NCBI GenBank assembly: GCA_029864225.1
Contig: JAOTTU010000012.1
Coordinates: forward strand, 1-23,578
DNA from: Gammaproteobacteria bacterium
GTDB lineage: Bacteria; Pseudomonadota; Gammaproteobacteria; UBA9214
Reading direction: 5' to 3'
Length of the DNA: 23,578 bases
Notes under the pieces: model-generated
Told to the model about the DNA's origin: nothing
The model's database searches: none
The model's input: the letters and a program-made list of their open reading frames with translations, nothing else
Made by a program: the position numbers and the translations under genes
Shown here: one piece after another, positions 7,864-15,493 of the stretch
Position numbering within the stretch: the first letter of the stretch is position 1
Layout of the letters: each line of letters begins with the position of its first letter

Positions 7864-7995
7864 TCAGCCGCGTTCCTGGTGCAGTTCGTTTGGCAGGTAG
7901 AGCGGGCCTTTCTGGCCGCAGCCGGCCAGCACCGCGGTGGCGCCGGCGATTAGCAGCAGTAGCCCTAACAGCCAGGATGATATCCGCTTGTTCAT
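7864..7995 (-). CDS. lptM: LptM (YifL/LppL-type) small lipoprotein
   Basis: This is a very short gene of 43 codons, ATG at 7995-7993 to TGA at 7866-7864. The product is MNKRISSWLLGLLLLIAG, then ATAVLAGC, then GQKGPLYLPNELHQERG. It has a lipoprotein signal peptide with lipobox LAGC (Cys25). The conserved mature start CGQKGPLYLP is diagnostic of LptM/YifL, which helps assemble the LptD-LptE LPS translocon in E. coli. AAGGG lies about 5 bases before the ATG. Its position just before lysA-dapF matches lppL in Pseudomonas and yifL-dapF in E. coli. A palindrome-ended repeat (8014-8108) starts 18 bp upstream of the start codon. Confidence 0.93.
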   Translation of the reverse strand: MNKRISSWLLGLLLLIAGATAVLAGCGQKGPLYLPNELHQERG

Positions 7996-8013
7996 AACGC
8001 CCTTTCGTAAACC

Positions 8014-8108
8014 AGCCCGCATTTCTCATCGGGATTCCGGATCTGCACTCTGTTCATTATCTCAGCGCCTTATGTGAAACTACCGCCGCCCGGTGGGAAA
8101 TGCGGGCT
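8014..8108. repeat. Short palindrome-ended dispersed element, copy 1
   Basis: This 95-bp element is bounded by 20-base inverted ends: AGCCCGCATTTCTCATCGGG at 8014-8033 and CCCGGTGGGAAATGCGGGCT at 8089-8108, with 2 mismatches. The right 69 bases (8040-8108) match 19401-19469 at 58 of 69 positions without gaps, by my hand alignment. It lies between lptM and the divergent carboxylesterase gene. It encodes no protein. It could be a MITE- or REP-like mobile palindrome or a structured leader element. Confidence 0.8.
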
Positions 8109-8176
8109 TTCCGTGAGTATACGGTGTGGTTGCGGCAAACCCAATGGCGTGGCTGTTTATGGTACATAGGGGTGTT

Positions 8177-8848
8177 ATGAAACCGGGATTCCTGGATGCA
8201 GTCGAAATCAACCCGCCGGCAGCGCCGCGTGCCTGCCTGATCTGGTTGCATGGCCTGGGGGCCGACGGCCACGACTTCGAAACCCTGATCCCCGAACTGG
8301 GACTGGTCAACGAACGTGCGGTGCGAGTGGTTTTGCCGCATGCCCCGTATCGACCGGTCACGCTCAACGGTGGCCATGTCATGCGTGCCTGGTACGACAT
8401 CCTTGCGCCCGATCTGCTCCAGGGTGAAGACAGTCAGGGGATACGGGAATCGGAACAGCAGCTACGGGCACTGATCGAGCACGAGGTCGGCAATGGCATA
8501 CCCGCCAAACACATCGTGCTGGCCGGATTTTCCCAGGGGGGTGCCATTGCCCTGCAGACCGGCTTGCGCTATCCGCAGCGGCTGGCCGGCATCCTCGCGT
8601 TGTCGACCTATATCCCGCTTGCCGCCACACTGGCGGTCGAACGCGCGGCAGATAACGCGGCGGTCCCGATCATGATGGCGCACGGGTTGCACGACCCGGT
8701 AGTGCCGCTGGCACTGGCCGAGCGGTCCCGTGATCAATTGCTGGAGCTGGGTTACGCGCTGGAATGGCGCAGTTACCCGATGCCGCATGCCGTCTGTGCG
8801 GCCGAGATCGCCGCTATTCGCGGCTGGCTTAGCGCCTGCCTGCCGTAG
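8177..8848 (+). CDS. Alpha/beta-hydrolase carboxylesterase (phospholipase/carboxylesterase family)
   Basis: The 223-residue serine hydrolase belongs to the family of Pseudomonas carboxylesterase II (EstB) and eukaryotic acyl-protein thioesterase. The oxyanion region WLHGLGADGHDF is at about residues 23-34. The nucleophile S119 lies in GFSQGG, with D173 in HGLHDPVVP and H204 in PMPHAV completing the triad. I chose ATG 8177, preceded by AGGGG, over the in-frame extension from 8126, which adds 17 residues unlike the family. It probably hydrolyses short-chain esters in the cytoplasm; the natural substrate is unknown. The gene stands alone on the plus strand, and the GGDEF-like gene converges on it 47 bp downstream. 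Confidence 0.94.
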   Translation: MKPGFLDAVEINPPAAPRACLIWLHGLGADGHDFETLIPELGLVNERAVRVVLPHAPYRPVTLNGGHVMRAWYDILAPDLLQGEDSQGIRESEQQLRALIEHEVGNGIPAKHIVLAGFSQGGAIALQTGLRYPQRLAGILALSTYIPLAATLAVERAADNAAVPIMMAHGLHDPVVPLALAERSRDQLLELGYALEWRSYPMPHAVCAAEIAAIRGWLSACLP

Positions 8849-8895
8849 AAATATCAATAATACTAACTATAGATAACAGTGGGCCGAGACCGTAT

Positions 8896-9720
8896 TCAGA
8901 CGGCGATGGCGATCCCGCTGTCGTTGTTGCGCGCCTCGTTGAGGGCGGACTCGGCGCGTTCCAGCAAGGACTGCACGTTGTCGTTCTTCTGGCATTGGGT
9001 CACGCCATAGCATGCAGTCACGCTGTCCTCCTGATCGTCGCTGATGTGGCCAAGGTGCTCGCCCAGCTTGTTGACCAGCTGCAGGGCGGAGTCCTGGCTG
9101 GTCTCCTGGAGGATGAGGATGAAATTGCGGCCCTCGGTGCAGCCGACCAAATCCGCCCAGCGGGTCTGGTCCTTGAGCAGGTAGCTGATCTTCATCAGGG
9201 TGCGTTGCTGGATCTCGGCGTTATCCAGGCCCATGACCACGATGGACAGGGGGCTGTTGTAGCGCCGGCTGCGTGCCACCAGCGGTTCCAGTGATACCAG
9301 CACACCGTGGCGGCTCAACAGGCTGGTCAGTTTCGTGTCCTTGAGCGATTGCTCTCTGAGTTGATTGGTGAGCGCGTCACGTTCCTGTTTGTGGCGCAGC
9401 TTTTCTGTCACATCCTGGTAGAACCGGGCCGTGCCGTCCGCGTGGTCGTCCAGGGGTACGGTGTGCACCGCCAGCCAGCGCACATCGCCGTCCGGCATGA
9501 TCCAGTTGACCAGGGTGCCCTGCCCCAATAGCGGTGCCAGCAGCCCTTCGTTGCGCAGGTCAGCGGACGTGTTCGCCAGGTCGTATACGGCGTCACCCAC
9601 CAGTTCGGCAAAGGCGGCGTTGAAACCGCGCGGCTGGCCGGCGTTATCGATCAGCAGGATGCCCAGCGGGCAGGCATCCAGCAGGGTATGGGCTTCCTCG
9701 AGTGTGAGCTTGTTCAACAT
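8896..9720 (-). CDS. PAS plus degenerate GGDEF domain protein with intact RxxD motif
   Basis: The 274-residue cytoplasmic protein has no membrane segment. A PAS sensor domain occupies about residues 8-105 (LLDACPLGILLIDNAGQPRG at its start; FYQDVTEK at its end). A coiled linker (106-130) and a GGDEF-type domain (about 131-270) follow. Domain landmarks are LTSLLSRHGV in place of LTGLPNR and SPLSIVVMGLDN in place of the DxDxFK region. The catalytic GGDEF is replaced by EGRNF (196-200), so cyclase activity is unlikely. RWAD (187-190) lies exactly five residues before it, the normal place of the inhibitory RxxD c-di-GMP site. The protein may therefore sense c-di-GMP rather than make it. An AAGGGA site precedes the ATG. 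argH is 75 bp upstream on the same strand and may share transcription. Confidence 0.88.
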   Translation of the reverse strand: MLNKLTLEEAHTLLDACPLGILLIDNAGQPRGFNAAFAELVGDAVYDLANTSADLRNEGLLAPLLGQGTLVNWIMPDGDVRWLAVHTVPLDDHADGTARFYQDVTEKLRHKQERDALTNQLREQSLKDTKLTSLLSRHGVLVSLEPLVARSRRYNSPLSIVVMGLDNAEIQQRTLMKISYLLKDQTRWADLVGCTEGRNFILILQETSQDSALQLVNKLGEHLGHISDDQEDSVTACYGVTQCQKNDNVQSLLERAESALNEARNNDSGIAIAV

Positions 9721-9795
9721 TCAGATCTGTTCCCTTGGCTTGCGATTGAGGCTGGTTTTCGTGTTACAACCCTGACGGTAATGATGCTGCCGGCT

Positions 9796-11199
9796 TTAGC
9801 CTTCCCGGTTTGCGAGCCGCGTCCTAACCGCGGCGATGGCCGCCCGCACCTGCGCGGGTGCGGTGCCGCCCAGGTGGTTGCGTGCCGCCAGCGAGCCTTC
9901 CAGTGTCAGCACTTCGAACACGTCCTCACCGATGATCTTGGAAAAGCCCTGCAGCTCCTCCAGTGTCATGGCGGACAGGTCCTTGCCGTTCTCGACCCCG
10001 TAACGGACCGCGCGGCCTACGATTTCGTGGGCGTCGCGAAAGGGGATGCCCTTGCGCACCAGGTAGTCCGCGAGATCGGTCGCGGTGGAGAAGCCCTGGC
10101 GCGCCGCGCGGGTCATCTCCTCCCGGTGCAGCTCGATTGCGGGCATCATGTCGGCGAAAACCCGCAGCGAGCCCTTGAGGGTGTCGACGCTGTCGAATAG
10201 CGGCTCCTTGTCCTCCTGGTTGTCCTTATTGTAGGCCAGTGGCTGGCCTTTCATCAGGATCAGCAGGCTCACCAGATGACCGGTTACCCGCCCGCTCTTG
10301 CCGCGCACCAGCTCCGGGACATCCGGGTTTTTCTTCTGCGGCATGATGCTGGAGCCGGTGCAGAAGCGATCCGGCAGTTCAATAAAGTTGAATTGTGCCG
10401 ATGACCAGAGTATCAGCTCCTCCGAGAACCGTGACAGATGCATCATCGCCAGCGCAGCCACAGCGCAGAACTCGATCACGAAATCCCGGTCACTGACCGC
10501 ATCCAGCGAGTTGGTGGCCGGTGCATCGAAGCCCAGCAGCCGGGCCGTGTAGGGCCGGTCGATGGGAAAGCTCGTGCCGGCGAGGGCGGCCGCGCCCAGC
10601 GGCATGACATTGACCCGCCGCCGGCAGTCCAGCAGGCGCTGGTAGTCGCGCTCCAGCATCTCGATCCAGGCCAGCATGTGGTGACCGAAGCTGACCGGCA
10701 TGGCAACCTGCAGGTGGGTGAACCCGGGCATGATGGTGTCGACCTCGCGTTCGGCGAGCTCCAGCAGGGCGGCCTGCAGGCGGCCCAGTTCGGCGCACAG
10801 AACATCGATCTCGTCGCGCAGGTACAGGCGCAGGTCGGTCGCGACCTGGTCATTGCGCGAACGACCGGTATGGAGTTTCTTGCCGCTCTCGCCGATCCGC
10901 TCGATCAGGCGCGCCTCGATGTTCATGTGGATGTCCTCGAGGGCGACCGACCAGGCGAAATCACCCCGCTCGATGTCCACGCGGATATCTTCCAGCCCGT
11001 CCACTATCCGGTTGCACTCGGTCTCGGTGATAATCCCGACATGCGCCAGCATGCGTGCATGGGCAATCGAACCGGTGATGTCATAGCGGTAAAGCCGGTG
11101 ATCGAACCCGATAGAGGCGGTGAAGGCCTCGACGAAGGCGTCGGTCGACTCGGTAAACCGGCCGCCCCAGGGTTTATCCTTGGCGTTATCGTCCGTCAT
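9796..11199 (-). CDS. argH: Argininosuccinate lyase
   Basis: This enzyme splits argininosuccinate into arginine and fumarate, the last step of arginine synthesis. The product is 467 residues from the ATG at 11199. An in-frame GTG at 11211 would add four residues (MVNS). The start KPWGGRFTESTDAFVEAFTAS is typical. The HTGRSRNDQVATD block, the THLQ motif (catalytic His about 162) and the fumarase/lyase superfamily signature GSSIMPQKKNPD (about 282-293, catalytic Ser in GSS) are intact. It is divergent from algZ across 117 bp, the arrangement known in Pseudomonas aeruginosa. Confidence 0.98.
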   Translation of the reverse strand: MTDDNAKDKPWGGRFTESTDAFVEAFTASIGFDHRLYRYDITGSIAHARMLAHVGIITETECNRIVDGLEDIRVDIERGDFAWSVALEDIHMNIEARLIERIGESGKKLHTGRSRNDQVATDLRLYLRDEIDVLCAELGRLQAALLELAEREVDTIMPGFTHLQVAMPVSFGHHMLAWIEMLERDYQRLLDCRRRVNVMPLGAAALAGTSFPIDRPYTARLLGFDAPATNSLDAVSDRDFVIEFCAVAALAMMHLSRFSEELILWSSAQFNFIELPDRFCTGSSIMPQKKNPDVPELVRGKSGRVTGHLVSLLILMKGQPLAYNKDNQEDKEPLFDSVDTLKGSLRVFADMMPAIELHREEMTRAARQGFSTATDLADYLVRKGIPFRDAHEIVGRAVRYGVENGKDLSAMTLEELQGFSKIIGEDVFEVLTLEGSLAARNHLGGTAPAQVRAAIAAVRTRLANREG

Positions 11200-11316
11200 G
11201 CTGTTAACCACTGATCACGTGTTGGCGCAGTATAACCAATCCGCAACCGCTTTGCGTTTGCCGGCGGCAGACCGGCATGGCTTGCAGCAGGGCCGCTTAA
11301 CCATGAAACTGCTCCC

Positions 11317-12390
11317 ATGAACGACCTGGCAGCGAACAGCGCAGGCATCGAGCAGGGGGACGGTTTCTTCCTGCCCAACTTCTGCGATGTACGGCTGGTG
11401 TTCGCGGTGGTCATCATGGCCGAGCTGCTGGCCTTCGTGCTGGTGCTGGTAACCCCAAGCCTGCTGGACGACCGCTGGAGTGACCTGGGGGTGATCTCCC
11501 TGTTCCTGCAGTGGATCGCCCTGACCAGCGCGGCACTGCTGTGCCTGGCGCGGCCGCTGCTGTCGCGGCTGGGCAATACGGCGGCGGTGCTGATCAGCTA
11601 CCTGCTGGTCCTGCTGATCACGGCGCTGCTCAGCGAGACCGCCTTCTGGTTGATGGTGCGCAGCACAATCCTGCCATCGATCGACAGCGAACAAAACGGT
11701 GTCTTCCTGCTGCGCTGCCTAGGAGTCAGCGCGGTGATCACGGCTGTCACCTTGCGTTACCTGTATGTCCAGCACCAGTGGCGGCAACAGCTCCAGGCCG
11801 AGGCCCGTGCCCGGGTGGCGGCCCTGCAGGCACGCATTCGCCCACATTTTCTGTTCAACAGCATGAATACCATCGCGGCCTTGACGCGCTCGGACCCGGA
11901 TACCGCCGAGGAGGCCATCCATGACCTGTCCGACCTGTTTCGCGCCGCATTGGACACCGTAGATGAGCACGCCACCCTGGACGCGGAACTCACCCTGGCG
12001 CGGCGCTATCTGAATATCGAGGCGCTGCGGCTGGGCGAGCGCCTGGCGGTGGAGTGGGACACAGCGGCGCTGCCACCCGACGTAAATGTGCCGCCGTTGA
12101 TTCTGCAACCCTTGCTGGAAAACGCCATCTATCACGGGATTGAGCCGCTGGCCGAGGGCGGCACCATCCACATCCGTGGCGAGCTAACCAATGGCTGGAT
12201 CGCGATCCGGGTCAGCAACCCGGTGGCCGGGCGCACTACGGGCGGCCACAACCAGGGAAACCGTATTGCCCAGGAGAATATCCGCCAGCGGCTGCAGTTG
12301 GCCTTTGGTAAACGGGCCGGGCTGGAGACGCGCCAGCAGGACGGGCACTACCAGGTGACGATCCGGTTTCCAGGGGAGCAAGCGTCATGA
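11317..12390 (+). CDS. algZ: AlgZ/FimS-type sensor histidine kinase (LytS family)
   Basis: The 357-residue inner-membrane protein has four predicted membrane segments (about residues 27-46, 60-80, 89-115, 131-150). A short coiled stretch and a His_kinase domain of the LytS/YpdA type follow. The phospho-acceptor is H177 in RIRPHFLFNSMNTI. The N-box is PPLILQPLLENAIYHG. The usual G-x-G-x-G-L-x-N lid is altered to GNRIAQENIRQRL, as in AlgZ-like kinases. It is followed by algR with an ATGA overlap. Together with argH upstream and hemC-hemD downstream, this matches the fimS/algZ-algR locus of Pseudomonas, which controls alginate and twitching motility there. The regulated process here is unknown. 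Confidence 0.92.
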   Translation: MNDLAANSAGIEQGDGFFLPNFCDVRLVFAVVIMAELLAFVLVLVTPSLLDDRWSDLGVISLFLQWIALTSAALLCLARPLLSRLGNTAAVLISYLLVLLITALLSETAFWLMVRSTILPSIDSEQNGVFLLRCLGVSAVITAVTLRYLYVQHQWRQQLQAEARARVAALQARIRPHFLFNSMNTIAALTRSDPDTAEEAIHDLSDLFRAALDTVDEHATLDAELTLARRYLNIEALRLGERLAVEWDTAALPPDVNVPPLILQPLLENAIYHGIEPLAEGGTIHIRGELTNGWIAIRVSNPVAGRTTGGHNQGNRIAQENIRQRLQLAFGKRAGLETRQQDGHYQVTIRFPGEQAS

Positions 12391-13127
12391 GGGTGCTGGT
12401 GGTCGATGATGAAGCCCCGGCGCGTGAACGCCTGCGGCGGCTGCTGGAAGGACTGGACAATTGTTCGGTATGCGGCGAGGCGGCCACCGGACAGGCGGCG
12501 CTGGCCCTGTCCGAGGAGCGCCTGCCGGACATCCTGCTGATGGACATACGTATGCCGGGCATGGATGGTCTGGAGGCGGCGCGCCACCTGCTGGCGCTGG
12601 AACAACCGCCCGCCATCATCTTCACCACAGCCTACAACGATCATGCCCTCGAGGCCTTCGATATGCACGCCGTCGATTACCTGCTCAAGCCGGTGCGCCG
12701 GGAGCGCCTGGCCGAGGCGCTGGATAATGCCCGGCGCCTGACGCGCGTACAGGCCGCCGCGCTCCAGCAGGCCGGTGAGCGCGGCACTGCACGTACCCGT
12801 ATCTGCGCGCGGGTACGCGGCAGCCTGCAGCTGATACCCGTCGAGGAGGTTCGTTATTTCCAGGCGGACCAGAAATACGTGACCGTCGCCACCCCGGAGG
12901 GGCAGGTGCTGATCGAGGAGACCCTCAAGTCACTGGAGGATGAATTCCGGGAACAGTTCATCCGCGTGCACCGCAACGCCCTGGTTGCAGTGCGCTACCT
13001 GTGCGGACTGGAGAAGGATGCCGGCGGCCACTTCAGGGTTCAGTTGGAGCGGGTTGACGAGCAGCTCGAGGTCAGCCGGCGCCATATCGCGGACGTGCGC
13101 CAGCGCATCAAGTTGCTGCAGTCCTAG
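12387..13127 (+). CDS. algR: AlgR-type response regulator (receiver plus LytTR)
   Basis: The 246-residue product has a receiver domain (1-115) with acidic pair D7-D8, phospho-acceptor D53 (LLMDIRMPGMDG), T80/T81 and K101 (YLLKPVRR). A linker leads to a C-terminal LytTR DNA-binding domain (about 135-240) with VRGSLQLIPVEEVRYFQADQ, KYVTV and FIRVHRNALV. It overlaps algZ by 4 bases (ATGA), so the pair is surely co-expressed. Its TAG stop lies within a CTAG that also supplies the stop of the oppositely oriented thioredoxin-like gene. Confidence 0.95.
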   Translation: MRVLVVDDEAPARERLRRLLEGLDNCSVCGEAATGQAALALSEERLPDILLMDIRMPGMDGLEAARHLLALEQPPAIIFTTAYNDHALEAFDMHAVDYLLKPVRRERLAEALDNARRLTRVQAAALQQAGERGTARTRICARVRGSLQLIPVEEVRYFQADQKYVTVATPEGQVLIEETLKSLEDEFREQFIRVHRNALVAVRYLCGLEKDAGGHFRVQLERVDEQLEVSRRHIADVRQRIKLLQS

Positions 13128-13648
13128 TTTTGCGCGAGGCGGCAGGGCGACCGCGCGGACAGCCGCTGGGGATCCCTCAGCTTCAGCAAGGCGGTATCGA
13201 TGCAGCCGTCCAGGTAACCCCCGAACATCTCGAGTGTGTTGATGCCGACCATGCGTTCCGCGAGTTCCCTGCCGTCGGCATCGACAAACAGGATGGTGGG
13301 CGTAACAAACACCCGGAAGGCGTGCGCCAGCTCCGCGGCCTCAAGGGACCGGCCCAAGAAATCCCTGACATGGGAGCCATTGTCGATGATCAGCTTGCGG
13401 ATGATGATCTTGTCCGCGTAGTCGCCGCTGAGCAGCATCGGTTCGAGAAATTCTTCTTCCAGGTCGTCACAGTAGGAACACCCGATGGCGCTGAAGGCAA
13501 GCAGGATCGGCAGCCTGTCGGCCCGGGCGCCCTGCCCGTCCTGCTGCAGGTCTTCCCCGACCGGCACCTCGACCTCGGCGCTGAGGGCGGCGCTGGCCAG
13601 CCACAATAATGCACATCCGCAAACAACGGGCTTGTATAATCGTTTCAT
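13124..13648 (-). CDS. Periplasmic thioredoxin-like protein (CSYC motif)
   Basis: The 174-residue product runs from ATG 13648. An in-frame GTG at 13678 would add ten residues ahead of a clear signal peptide, so I rejected it. The signal is MKRLYKPVVCGCALLWLASA, with probable cleavage after ALSA. The thioredoxin-fold domain follows: PILLAFSAIGCSYCDDLEEEF, with C57 and C60 forming the CxxC, and the cis-proline in FVTPTILFVD (Pro117). It resembles SoxW/DsbC-type thioredoxins that act on periplasmic disulfides. It lies antisense between algR and hemC, a position not occupied in the Pseudomonas locus, and shares the CTAG stop overlap with algR. The substrate is unknown. An oxidase or a reductase role cannot be decided from sequence. 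Confidence 0.88.
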   Translation of the reverse strand: MKRLYKPVVCGCALLWLASAALSAEVEVPVGEDLQQDGQGARADRLPILLAFSAIGCSYCDDLEEEFLEPMLLSGDYADKIIIRKLIIDNGSHVRDFLGRSLEAAELAHAFRVFVTPTILFVDADGRELAERMVGINTLEMFGGYLDGCIDTALLKLRDPQRLSARSPCRLAQN

Positions 13649-13712
13649 AATGGCTACTCGCTGTCTCGATTCGATCACAGCCAGACCCTATTAATCGAAC
13701 ACTAACAGGCCC

Positions 13713-14645
13713 ATGTCAACCGAGTTATTGCGAATCGCCACCCGTAAAAGTCCACTGGCCCTGTGGCAGGCCGAGCATGTGCGCGCGCGCCTGCAGGCCG
13801 TGCACCCGGGCCTCGAGGTGGAACTGGTCACTATGAGCACCCAGGGCGACCGGGTGCTGGACAGCCCGCTGGCAAAGATCGGCGGCAAGGGTCTGTTCGT
13901 GAAGGAGCTCGAGCAGGGCATGCTGCAGGGAGATGCCGATATCGCGGTGCACTCCATGAAGGACGTGCCGGTTGGCTTTCCACCCGGTCTGGGTATCGGC
14001 GTGATTCTGGAGCGCGAGGACCCGCGCGATGCCTTTGTCTCGAACCGCTACGCCGCAGTCGACGAGTTGCCGCAGGGCGCACGGATCGGCACCTCCAGTC
14101 TGCGCCGTCAGTGTCAGCTGCGCGCCCGACGTCCCGACCTGGAAATCCTCGACCTGCGCGGCAACGTGGGCACCCGTTTGTCCAAGCTCGATAACGGCGA
14201 CTACGACGCTATCGTGCTGGCCTGTGCGGGCCTGAAACGCCTGGGTCTTGAGGCACGCATCACCGCGGCCCTGGAACCGGAGCAGAGCCTGCCGGCCATT
14301 GCCCAGGGCGTGATCGGTATCGAGTGCCGCATCGATGACGCGCGCGTCCGGGGCCTGATTGCGGCGCTGGACCATCCCGATACCCGCCTGCGTACCCTGG
14401 CCGAGCGCGCCATGAACGCCACGCTGGCCGGCGGCTGTCAGGCCCCGGTGGCCGGGTATTCCGAGCTGCTGGGCGACCGCATCGAGCTGCACGGCCTGGT
14501 GGGCTGGCCGGATGGCAGCGAGATCATCCGCGGACACATCAGCGGGCCGGCGGTCGATGCCGAGTCACTGGGACGCGAGTTGGCCGAGGACCTGCTGGCG
14601 CGCGGGGCGCGGCCCATCCTTGAGAAATTGCTCGGCGACGCATGA
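13713..14645 (+). CDS. hemC: Porphobilinogen deaminase (hydroxymethylbilane synthase)
   Basis: The 310-residue enzyme condenses four porphobilinogen molecules to hydroxymethylbilane in haem synthesis. The dipyrromethane cofactor is carried by C242 in LAGGCQAPVAGY. Substrate- and cofactor-binding residues are present, including K59 (IGGKGLFVKELE), K83 and D84 (HSMKDVP) and the arginines in GTSSLRRQCQL. The start MSTELLRIATRKSPLALWQA is typical. It is followed 27 bp later by hemD. The 64-bp gap to the divergent thioredoxin-like gene should hold the promoter. Confidence 0.98.
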   Translation: MSTELLRIATRKSPLALWQAEHVRARLQAVHPGLEVELVTMSTQGDRVLDSPLAKIGGKGLFVKELEQGMLQGDADIAVHSMKDVPVGFPPGLGIGVILEREDPRDAFVSNRYAAVDELPQGARIGTSSLRRQCQLRARRPDLEILDLRGNVGTRLSKLDNGDYDAIVLACAGLKRLGLEARITAALEPEQSLPAIAQGVIGIECRIDDARVRGLIAALDHPDTRLRTLAERAMNATLAGGCQAPVAGYSELLGDRIELHGLVGWPDGSEIIRGHISGPAVDAESLGRELAEDLLARGARPILEKLLGDA

Positions 14646-14672
14646 GACTGTGCGGCGTCGGCGCTTCGCGAA

Positions 14673-15461
14673 ATGACGCCTGAGGCGACATTGCAGGGCC
14701 TGCGTGTCCTGGTGACGCGTCCTGCCGGCCAGGCGGAGCACCTCTGTCGACTGATCGAGGCCGCCGGTGGCACGGCCGTGCGCCTGCCGGCCATCGAGAT
14801 CCTTGATCCCGTGGACATGACGCGACTCGAAGCGGTGACCGCATCGCTGTCTTCCTATGATCTGGCGGTCTTCGTTAGCGTTAATGCGGTCCGCAAGGGT
14901 CTGGACTTCATCATGGCACGGGGTGCGTGGCCTGAACACGTCAAGATCGCCAGCGTCGGCGCACGCTCGGCACAGACGCTGGAAGCCTATGGACTGGCAG
15001 TGGATCTGGTGCCTCAACACCAGTTCAACAGCGAGGCCCTGCTGGCGCTGGATGAGTTGCAGGACATGTCCGGCCAGCGAGTGGTCATCTTTCGCGGCAA
15101 CGGCGGTCGCGAACACCTGTTTGAAACCCTGACGGCGCGCGGCGCCGCGGTCGAGTATGCCGAAGTCTACCGGCGTGCCTGCCCCGAGGTCGACTCCCAT
15201 AGTATCCTGCATCACTGGCAGCCGGGGGTACTGGACGTGATTACCATCACCAGCAACGAGACCCTGCAGAACCTGTTTGACATGGCCGGTGCGGCAGGCC
15301 GGCCGCTGCTGCGGCGGATACCGCTGGTTGTGGTCAGCCAGCGCCAGTCCCTGCTGGCGGAGCGGCTGGGATTCAGTCAGGCGGCGTTGGTGGCGGACAA
15401 TGCCGACGATGCGGCGATGGTGGCGGCGCTGCAGCGGTTCAGGACCGCACAGGACGGCTGA
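14673..15461 (+). CDS. hemD: Uroporphyrinogen-III synthase
   Basis: The 262-residue enzyme cyclises hydroxymethylbilane with inversion of ring D. The family is poorly conserved in sequence. Recognisable parts are the start LRVLVTRPAGQAEHLCRLIE, SYDLAVFVSVNAVRKGLD, VGARSAQTLEAYGL, the segment GQRVVIFRGNGGREHLFETLTARGA with VYRRACP, and ITITSNETLQNLFDM. It lies 27 bp after hemC, its normal partner. In Pseudomonas hemX and hemY follow; here the next gene is a reductase on the opposite strand, so hemD ends the operon. Confidence 0.95.
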   Translation: MTPEATLQGLRVLVTRPAGQAEHLCRLIEAAGGTAVRLPAIEILDPVDMTRLEAVTASLSSYDLAVFVSVNAVRKGLDFIMARGAWPEHVKIASVGARSAQTLEAYGLAVDLVPQHQFNSEALLALDELQDMSGQRVVIFRGNGGREHLFETLTARGAAVEYAEVYRRACPEVDSHSILHHWQPGVLDVITITSNETLQNLFDMAGAAGRPLLRRIPLVVVSQRQSLLAERLGFSQAALVADNADDAAMVAALQRFRTAQDG

Positions 15462-15493
15462 CACCGTGCCGGTCCTGGCTCGGCCGGCAGGCG

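Noticed and set aside
15462..15493. GC-rich hairpin between hemD and the reductase as terminator
   Set aside because: The stem is only about 5 bp (GCCGG/CCGGC) and has no T tract on either strand.
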